NCBI GenBank assembly: GCA_050485785.1
Contig: JBJHCA010000062.1
Location: 1 to 20,136, forward strand
Source of the DNA: JBJHCA01 sp050485785
Lineage (GTDB): Bacteria > Bacteroidota > Bacteroidia > Chitinophagales > Saprospiraceae
Length of the DNA: 20,136 nt
Reading direction: 5' to 3'
In this document: positions 15,428 to 20,136 of the stretch, one piece after another
Position numbering within the stretch: the stretch's first letter is position 1
Layout: each line of letters begins with the position of its first letter
The notes under the pieces: generated by a model
Databases searched by the model: none
Told to the model about the DNA's origin: nothing
The model's input: the letters and a program-made list of their open reading frames with translations, nothing else
Position numbers and translations under genes: made by a program

Positions 15428-16024
15428 TTAGTCGAGCAGATCCCGAAGGACAAACTCCAGAATGGGATCGTCCTTGGGGTCGTAGCCCTCGCGCAGGTTA
15501 TACCCGTAAAAATTGCCCAGGTTTTGCCAGTAAAAAGCCGTAAGGCCACCTCTTACCTCCCTGAGAACATCATAACAGCTTGTTTCCAGTTCGCGTTCAA
15601 TCATTTTGATCAGAATCTTTCCCTGGGTTTTGGTGAGGGACTTGAGGGGGTCTTCAAAATCTGATTTAACCTCGCGTTGAATATCCCTGATGTACCGTCT
15701 GCGGTCTCTGTTCCGCATGTCATTGGTCTCATTTTCGATTTTTCTGAACAGCTCAATAGCAGTAAGCGCATAGGGAAGAACCCGCTCTGCATTGAGTTTC
15801 ATGCGTAAGTAATGCCGCTCGTAGGCCCGGCTTTCAAATCGAATGCTGCTTACAGTGAGTGAATCAAAGTCGGCCATATAAATGGTATCCCCATCAATAA
15901 TAAAAGCCCGAACTATAACGCCATTGACTGTAAGTTCTTCAAAATGTTCATTTTGCGCACTAACTTTGAGGCTCAGACTAAGTACAAGCATTAAAGCTAT
16001 GCCGGAAAATTTCAATGTATGCAT
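15428..16024 (-). CDS. Secreted DUF4294 family protein
   Basis: About 198 residues with an N-terminal signal peptide (MHTLKFSGIALMLVLSLSLKVSAQ, probable cleavage after SAQ or nearby) and a DUF4294-type body: NGVIVRAFIIDGDTIYMADFDSL, then a helical, Arg/Glu-rich segment (residues about 60-150) with RDRRRYIRDIQREVKSDFEDPLKSL, and the conserved ending (FYWQNLGNFYGYNLREGYDP). The family is confined mainly to Bacteroidota and has no known function; an envelope location follows from the signal. The frame extends upstream to ATG 16033 (three residues more) and 16075. The last would add residues not matching a signal peptide and would start upstream of the -7 element, so 16024 or 16033 is preferred. 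Confidence 0.9.
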   Translation of the reverse strand: MHTLKFSGIALMLVLSLSLKVSAQNEHFEELTVNGVIVRAFIIDGDTIYMADFDSLTVSSIRFESRAYERHYLRMKLNAERVLPYALTAIELFRKIENETNDMRNRDRRRYIRDIQREVKSDFEDPLKSLTKTQGKILIKMIERELETSCYDVLREVRGGLTAFYWQNLGNFYGYNLREGYDPKDDPILEFVLRDLLD

Positions 16025-16038
16025 TACGCTCATGTTTG

Positions 16039-16066
16039 CAAAGGTAAGGTCAAATGCCGTTCCAAA
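16039..16066 (-). promoter_or_regulatory. Promoter candidate for the DUF4294 gene
   Basis: On the minus strand TACCTTTG (16046-16039) is a perfect TAnnTTTG -7 element. A TTTG (16066-16063) lies 16 bases upstream, just short of the usual 17-23 spacing. The -7 element ends five bases before the ATG at 16033, the same arrangement as at the sigma factor gene. Confidence 0.45.
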
Positions 16067-16232
16067 GATTGCCAATCAACACCATCGTAATATTTGTTTA
16101 ACAGCATTTAACATGCCGCAAACGCACAGTATTGCTTATTCAGTATGCCGGAACTTCCACAATATAAAAATGTAACCATTCCTGAACTCAAAAAAGGTAA
16201 ATGCGTTAAAGTGTGTACGAATGGATTATTTG

Positions 16233-16240
16233 TATCTTTG
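16233..16240 (+). promoter_or_regulatory. -7 element TATCTTTG for the small lipoprotein operon
   Basis: TATCTTTG matches TAnnTTTG exactly and lies 36 bases before the lipoprotein ATG at 16277, giving a leader of about 30 bases. No clear TTG is seen at the expected -33 position. It is divergent from the DUF4294 promoter candidate, about 190 bases away. Confidence 0.45.
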
Positions 16241-16276
16241 CATGCTAATCCTGATTCACTAACACAAACTGATTTT

Positions 16277-16516
16277 ATGAGAAAACTCACGATGTTCACC
16301 GCAGCCCTGATAGCCGGTGCTATGTTTTTGGCCTCATGCGGAGGCGAAAGTAACGGCTTACTCACGCAGGAAGAATTCGACAAGCGCGTTGAAGAAATGA
16401 CTGCAGAAAGAATTGCCGAAATCGGACCACAGATGGACCAACAGTGCGAAGACCGATTTGAAGCACTGGTCACCACCAAGGTTGACTCCATCATCAAAGT
16501 GGCTACCGGAAACTGA
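16277..16516 (+). CDS. Small lipoprotein (79 residues), unknown function
   Basis: The first 20 residues are a lipoprotein signal (MRKLTMFTAALIAGAMFLAS) with lipobox LAS-C at Cys21, so the mature protein is about 59 residues and lipid-anchored. The mature part is a short spacer (GGESNG) and one acidic helix of about 45 residues (LTQEEFDKRVEEMTAERIAEI...), with a second cysteine at 57 (QQCEDRF). The frame is open upstream to 16145, but an N-terminal extension would bury the signal peptide and start before the -7 element, so ATG 16277 is chosen. It lies 28 bases before the next gene, whose N-terminal helix has a similar Gln/Glu-rich segment with a central Cys-Glu. Not recognised as a named family. 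Confidence 0.85.
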   Translation: MRKLTMFTAALIAGAMFLASCGGESNGLLTQEEFDKRVEEMTAERIAEIGPQMDQQCEDRFEALVTTKVDSIIKVATGN

Positions 16517-16544
16517 TTAACCCTTAAAATTTAAAAGACAAATT

Positions 16545-17018
16545 ATGAATAAGTCAATATTTTTCGCTCTTATCATGCTTGGTGCAGGCTTTGTAGTTTG
16601 GACAGCATTCCAGCAAACCGACAGAGAAGAGCAGGAACATCAAATAGAAGTAGCTGTAGCTGAAAATGTAAACCTGTTTATTCAGGAACAAACACTGGCT
16701 TGCGAGCAAAAAGCACACGAAGAAGCTACACGCCGCGCTATGGCGAAACTGGCCGAAATGGGCAAACCTATGCCCCCTCCGGCTCCACGGCCCACGCGTC
16801 CGGCTGGCGAAACTGCAGCACCTCAAGAGCCTCTCAGCAGAGAACAACCCAAAGAAGAGGCTAAACCCGAAACACGTACCCGTACCGGTGCCACAACTGA
16901 TACCTCAGGTGAAGGTGAACGCACACGTACCGGAGCTACCCGGGTTGAAGAAGGTAAAGAAGAGGAAAAACCGACTCAGCGCACCCGTACCGGTGCCACA
17001 GGAGGCGGTGGTAACTAA
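16545..17018 (+). CDS. Membrane-anchored protein with three RTRTGAT repeats, unknown function
   Basis: 157 residues. An N-terminal hydrophobic segment (about 4-22, SIFFALIMLGAGFVVWTAF) is a membrane anchor or signal. Residues 26-72 form an amphipathic Glu/Gln/Ala-rich helix with one cysteine at 53 (LACEQKAHEE). A proline-rich stretch follows (75-90, MPPPAPRPTRPAG), then a Glu/Lys/Pro-rich region containing RTRTGAT at 111-117, 126-132 and 146-152, ending in GGGGN. The repeats differ at synonymous sites, so they are not a very recent duplication. The tail is likely disordered and exposed. It probably forms an operon with the small lipoprotein upstream and is closed by a strong terminator. Not recognised. 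Confidence 0.82.
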   Translation: MNKSIFFALIMLGAGFVVWTAFQQTDREEQEHQIEVAVAENVNLFIQEQTLACEQKAHEEATRRAMAKLAEMGKPMPPPAPRPTRPAGETAAPQEPLSREQPKEEAKPETRTRTGATTDTSGEGERTRTGATRVEEGKEEEKPTQRTRTGATGGGGN

Positions 17019-17042
17019 CCAAACCTGATATCATAACATACT

Positions 17043-17089
17043 GCCCGCCATAATCCGGAATGCTCCGGATACTATGGCGGGCATTTTTT
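17043..17089 (+). terminator. Strong Rho-independent terminator
   Basis: Arms GCCCGCCATA (17043-17052) and TATGGCGGGC (17073-17082) pair perfectly. Inside them ATCCGGA (17053-17059) pairs with TCCGGAT (17064-17070) around a 4-base loop, with only a 2-base bulge. A run of six T (17084-17089) follows. It ends the lipoprotein/RTRTGAT operon 24 bases after the stop. The next start codon, ATG 17090, comes immediately after the T-tract. Confidence 0.92.
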
Positions 17090-17803
17090 ATGCTTGCCGA
17101 TCAAATCATACAGTTCTATTCAGGCTTACACCTCCCTGAAGCCATTCTGCCGGGAAACGTTTCCGTCATGTATTCTCCCGGAACCGGTAAGACAAAGGCT
17201 GACACTGTAGCGTTTGAAAATTTTATTCGCAAATACTACAGGTCGGAACAGAAAAGAATCATGCTTTGCGGAATAAATCCCGGCAGATTTGGAGCCGGCA
17301 TTACCGGAATTCCGTTTACCGACCCCGTAAAATTGCGCGAACTGAACTTACCCTGGAGCGGTCCATTGGTATATGAGCCCTCTTCGGCGTTTGTATACAA
17401 GGTGATCGACTCATGGGGTGGCCCGGATTTATTCTACCGGTATTTCTATTTCAGCTCAGTTAGCCCGCTGGGGTTTACCCGCCTTAATGACAAAGGAAAA
17501 CACGTCAATTTTAATTATTACGATCACCCGGACTTTATACTGCGACTTGAGCCCTGGATTGATCAATGGATGCAAACCCAGCTTTCTTGGAATTTAAGGA
17601 AAGATATATGTTTCTGCATTGGCAGCGGCAAAAATGCCAAAATAATGACATCCCTCAACAAGAAGTACCAATGGTTTGAGCACATCGAAAGCCTGCCGCA
17701 TCCCAGGTACATCATGCAATACAAATTCAGGGAGCTTCAAAGCTTTGTCGATCTTTGGAAACAATCCCTGATTCAATATGTCAGTGATGTTTCACGAAAA
17801 TAA
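17090..17803 (+). CDS. SMUG2-like uracil-DNA glycosylase (DUF4918 family)
   Basis: 237-residue member of the uracil-DNA glycosylase superfamily, closest by motif to the SMUG2/DUF4918 group described from Pedobacter. It would excise deaminated bases (uracil, possibly xanthine) from DNA to start base-excision repair. Motif 1 is GINPGRFGAGITGIPF (61-76), with Asn63 in the catalytic position and the SMUG-like TG.PF ending. Motif 2 is SLPHPRYIMQYK (201-212), corresponding to the HPSPR loop, with His204. There is no Fe-S cysteine cluster of family 4/5 UDGs. The frame extends to 17060, but that start lies inside the terminator hairpin, so ATG 17090 is chosen. It is convergent with the dehydratase gene with a 21-base gap. 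Confidence 0.88.
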   Translation: MLADQIIQFYSGLHLPEAILPGNVSVMYSPGTGKTKADTVAFENFIRKYYRSEQKRIMLCGINPGRFGAGITGIPFTDPVKLRELNLPWSGPLVYEPSSAFVYKVIDSWGGPDLFYRYFYFSSVSPLGFTRLNDKGKHVNFNYYDHPDFILRLEPWIDQWMQTQLSWNLRKDICFCIGSGKNAKIMTSLNKKYQWFEHIESLPHPRYIMQYKFRELQSFVDLWKQSLIQYVSDVSRK

Positions 17804-17824
17804 ATCCACCCGGCAGTGAGGGAT

Positions 17825-18784
17825 TCAGCTCAACAAAAGCTGCCCCAGTCCTTCCGGGTCCACATTGCCTCCGCTCAAAATAATTCCCAGTGCTTTGCCG
17901 GTAAACCGTTTTCGGTTAGCCATCACTGCTGCCAACGGTACTGCGGCTGAAGGCTCCGGCACTATTTTCAGATATTTTACAATTAGCCTGATAGCGTTTA
18001 TGATCTCCGTTTCTGTTACCGTGATCATATCCTCGGCATGTTCCATCATGATCCTGAACGGTATTTCACCCAATTGCATCAGCAAACCATCCGCAATGGT
18101 ATCAGGATGCAACTCCGTGACGCGTTTTCCCGATCTAAAGCTTCGGGTGGCATCGTCTGCCCCGGCAGGTTCAGTCCCTATCACGCGGATTTCCCGCGAC
18201 CACATGTTACATGCCAGTAAGGTTCCGCTTAAAAGTCCGCCACCGCCCACAGGTACCAGCAACATATCAGGGCAATGCTCCAGCTGGGTCAACATCTCCC
18301 ATGCACAGGTGCCCTGCCCTTCAATTACAGCAGTATCGTTATACGGATGAACCGGAGTTGCTCGGGTTTCTGCCAAAATCTTGCTAAGCGCTTCTTCTCT
18401 CGATGCCTGGCCGGGCCTGCAAAAAGTAACCTGACCGCCGTAAAACTCAACTCCTTCCACCTTCACCCGCGGGGCATTGTCCGGCATTACAACAAAAGCC
18501 TTTCCTCTAAGCCTGGAGGCAGCATAAGCCACAGCTTGTCCATGATTACCTGAAGAATGTGTGGCCATGTTTACCGGTAATCCGCTATCTTTTAAGCTCA
18601 GTCCGGCATGCAGAGCACCGCGTATCTTGAATGCACCAATCGGTTGCCAATTTTCACACTTAAACCACATGCGGCAACCCGCCAACGCATTCAAGGGCTC
18701 ACTTTCAATGATCGGTGTTGGCTGGATGTAAGGACGCAATCCGTCTAAATGTAAATCAAACCGGGAAGAAATTTCATCGGACAT
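17825..18784 (-). CDS. PLP-dependent serine/threonine dehydratase or serine-racemase-like enzyme
   Basis: Fold-type II PLP enzyme of 319 residues (322 if the ATG at 18793 is used; MSDEISS from 18784 is the more usual start). Residue numbers here count from 18793. The PLP lysine is Lys56 in GAFKIRGA; SSGNHGQ (80-86) holds the substrate, GGGGL (183-187) the phosphate, and LSGGN (306-310) the pyridine nitrogen. No C-terminal ACT domain is present, so it is not the isoleucine-feedback-regulated IlvA type. The GTEPAGADDATRS segment (206-218) has the Glu/Ala/Asp set that binds Mg/Ca in eukaryotic-type serine racemase and hydroxyaspartate ammonia-lyase. The likely reaction is Ser/Thr deamination to a 2-oxo acid plus ammonia, or serine racemisation; sequence alone does not separate them. 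It stands alone in the window. Confidence 0.92.
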   Translation of the reverse strand: MSDEISSRFDLHLDGLRPYIQPTPIIESEPLNALAGCRMWFKCENWQPIGAFKIRGALHAGLSLKDSGLPVNMATHSSGNHGQAVAYAASRLRGKAFVVMPDNAPRVKVEGVEFYGGQVTFCRPGQASREEALSKILAETRATPVHPYNDTAVIEGQGTCAWEMLTQLEHCPDMLLVPVGGGGLLSGTLLACNMWSREIRVIGTEPAGADDATRSFRSGKRVTELHPDTIADGLLMQLGEIPFRIMMEHAEDMITVTETEIINAIRLIVKYLKIVPEPSAAVPLAAVMANRKRFTGKALGIILSGGNVDPEGLGQLLLS

Positions 18785-18903
18785 AGTGAACAAGGGTTAA
18801 TTTTGCCATCAAGCTGCCTGTTTTATGTGCAGAAGCTTACAAATATCCCATTTTTTCCCGGGATGTTACCGGAGGATTATAAACTGCATATTTTGTATGG
18901 GTG

Positions 18904-18930
18904 ATATCTTTTTGTTGTTTCCGCTCCGCG
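18904..18930 (+). repeat. Intergenic repeat copy 2 (upstream of MATE gene)
   Basis: 27 bases starting ATATCTTTTTGTT and ending CCGCTCCGCG, about 24/27 aligned positions the same as copy 1 at 3282-3307. In this copy the end forms a perfect hairpin that runs to 18934: TTTCCGC (18918-18924), loop TCC, GCGGAAA (18928-18934). It lies about 54 bases before the MATE start and 120 bases upstream of the divergent dehydratase gene. Confidence 0.6.
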
Positions 18931-18983
18931 GAAAATTAAACAATTTGATTCCTTACTCCCTAAAACAACATTGTCAATAAGCC

Positions 18984-20136
18984 GTGACCCTGAAATACCA
19001 CTTCAAGAAAAACATCAAGCTGGCACTTCCCATCATGATCAGCCAGTTGGGTCAGGTAGCAGTGGGTATTGCCGACAGCCTGATGGTTGGTAGACTGGGA
19101 ACGGAAGAACTGGCATCAGTGGCTTTTGCCAACAGTATTTTCGCGGTGTTTCTCTTGTTTGGCATTGGCTTGTCCTACGGCATTACCCCCCTGGTAGCAG
19201 AAGCCGACGGACAAAAAAACAAAGAGGAAGCCGGCAGATTGTTAACCAATGGTTTTTGGGTGTGCATTGGAGCCGGCTTGATCTTACTGGCTCTTATGCT
19301 TGCAATAGTACCCGTTTTTCCTTACATGGGTCAGGATCCTGAAATTATTCCAGGTGCCCGAGGTTACTATTTGATAGTAGCCGTATCAATAATGCCATTT
19401 CTGGGCTTTCAAAGCTTCAGAATGGTAGCTGAAGGAATGTCTGATACCCGAATGGCCATGGTTATTACCCTGGTTTGTAACGGCATCAATATTGTTCTCA
19501 ACCTGGTTCTAATATACGGAAACCTGGGAGCTCCCGCGATGGGAGTTTACGGTGCTGCTCTGGCTTCACTGATTTCTCGGGTTTTGATGGTTTTATGGAT
19601 AGCATGGTATTTTTTTACCCATGTGCGTTATGAAGCATTGCCTAAAAACTTCGCCCCTTCGTTAACAGACAGACACAAAATGAAGAATATACTCAGGTTG
19701 GGTATACCATCGGGCTTACAGTATATCTTCGAGGTTACCGCATTCAGTATGGCAGCCATTATCATGGGTCAGATCAGTGCCAAAGCCCTGGCCTCACACC
19801 AGATTGCTATCAGTATGGCTTCTGCCAGTTACATAGTGGCCAGCGGTATCAGTGCGGCTGCCCTGGTGCGGGTGGGTAATCAGCTTGGCCGTAGAAATTA
19901 CCGCGAACTCAGACGGGCAGCCAATACTTTGTTTGTGATGACCCTGATTTGGATGGCATTCTGCGGTATTGTATTTTACCTGGGCAGATATTACCTTCCA
20001 TCATTGTTTACACTGGATACGGAAGTGATCAGTCTCACAGCAGGCCTGTTGTTAATAGCCGTCTTCTTCCAGTTGTCTGATGGACTTCAGGTGGTTAGCC
20101 TGGGCGCATTGAGAGGATTAAAAGATGTTAAGATCC
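18984..20136 (+). CDS. MATE family multidrug/Na+ efflux transporter, GTG start (3' end cut)
   Basis: A frame of 384 codons runs off the right edge. The protein begins VTLKYHFKKNIKLALPIMISQLGQVAVGIADSLMVGRLG, the typical first helix of NorM-type MATE transporters, which export cationic drugs or metabolites in exchange for Na+ or H+. Further family features are the paired helices, the long inner loop before KMKNILRLGIPSGLQYIFEV at the start of the second half, and about ten predicted membrane segments visible. The start is GTG at 18984: an in-frame TAA lies two codons before it, so no upstream start exists, and the next ATG (codon 18) would cut off part of helix 1. About 60-80 residues are probably missing. 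Confidence 0.93.
   Translation, partial: MTLKYHFKKNIKLALPIMISQLGQVAVGIADSLMVGRLGTEELASVAFANSIFAVFLLFGIGLSYGITPLVAEADGQKNKEEAGRLLTNGFWVCIGAGLILLALMLAIVPVFPYMGQDPEIIPGARGYYLIVAVSIMPFLGFQSFRMVAEGMSDTRMAMVITLVCNGINIVLNLVLIYGNLGAPAMGVYGAALASLISRVLMVLWIAWYFFTHVRYEALPKNFAPSLTDRHKMKNILRLGIPSGLQYIFEVTAFSMAAIIMGQISAKALASHQIAISMASASYIVASGISAAALVRVGNQLGRRNYRELRRAANTLFVMTLIWMAFCGIVFYLGRYYLPSLFTLDTEVISLTAGLLLIAVFFQLSDGLQVVSLGALRGLKDVKI

Noticed and set aside
15355..15543. 62-residue plus-strand frame overlapping the DUF4294 3' end
   Set aside because: Most of it is antisense to conserved DUF4294 sequence; no start signal or domain supports it.
16145..16276. Upstream extension of the small lipoprotein frame
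   Set aside because: It would place 44 residues before a clear lipoprotein signal and start before the -7 element.
17060..17089. Upstream start of the SMUG2 frame
   Set aside because: It lies within the terminator hairpin; the ATG at 17090 gives a normal N-terminus.
1..20136. tRNA, rRNA, CRISPR, insertion sequence, phage or defence genes, DnaA-box cluster
   Set aside because: Looked for in all intergenic regions; none seen. No large new system is evident, only the individual items listed above.

Overview
The window reads as a chromosomal segment of a Bacteroidota bacterium, probably an environmental Cytophagia/Sphingobacteriia-like lineage; the exact genus cannot be fixed from sequence alone. 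The signs are several families that are typical of, or largely confined to, this phylum: DUF4175, DUF4294, a SMUG2/DUF4918-type DNA glycosylase, and an ECF sigma factor followed by a very small partner. In addition, Shine-Dalgarno sequences are mostly absent, and several genes have TAnnTTTG-type -7 promoter elements just upstream. There is no rRNA, tRNA, CRISPR array, transposase or phage gene. It is a dense, mainly housekeeping region, with no gene-free stretch longer than about 250 bases.

Layout, left to right. (1) 2-3208, plus strand: the 3' part of a rhomboid protease, then a complete Lon protease. (2) 3209-4303: a promoter region, an ECF sigma factor and a 75-residue partner that looks like the tail of a small anti-sigma factor without its zinc site. 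It meets, tail to tail and with a 16-base overlap, a minus-strand HTTM (vitamin K-dependent carboxylase-like) membrane protein (4288-5655). (3) 5827-10937, plus strand: a very large DUF4175 envelope protein, an RsbW-like ATP-binding protein, the rRNA-maturation RNase YbeY, and a protein that looks like a catalytically dead homoserine-kinase (ThrB/GHMP) relative, joined to ybeY by an ATGA overlap. (4) 10946-10961: a perfect 16-bp palindrome matching the ParB-binding parS consensus, between convergent genes. (5) 10975-13618, minus strand: an NfeD-like/flotillin operon with an unknown third gene. (6) 13756-16033, minus strand: an ALDH8/hydroxymuconate-type aldehyde dehydrogenase and a secreted DUF4294 protein. 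(7) 16277-17018, plus strand: a tiny lipoprotein and a membrane-anchored protein with three RTRTGAT repeats, closed by a strong intrinsic terminator. (8) 17090-17803: a SMUG2-like uracil-DNA glycosylase whose start codon directly follows the terminator T-tract, convergent with a serine/threonine dehydratase or serine-racemase-like enzyme (17825-18784). (9) 18984 to the right edge: a MATE transporter with a GTG start, cut by the window end.

Most units are small and independent. The likely functional groups are the sigma factor with its partner, the DUF4175/ATP-binding/YbeY/ThrB-like run, the NfeD-flotillin membrane-domain operon, and the lipoprotein pair. The parS-like site suggests, but does not prove, proximity to the replication origin. 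The least explained items are the ThrB-like pseudoenzyme, the cysteine-free anti-sigma-like protein, the RTRTGAT protein with its lipoprotein, and an intergenic sequence present upstream of both the sigma factor and the MATE gene.
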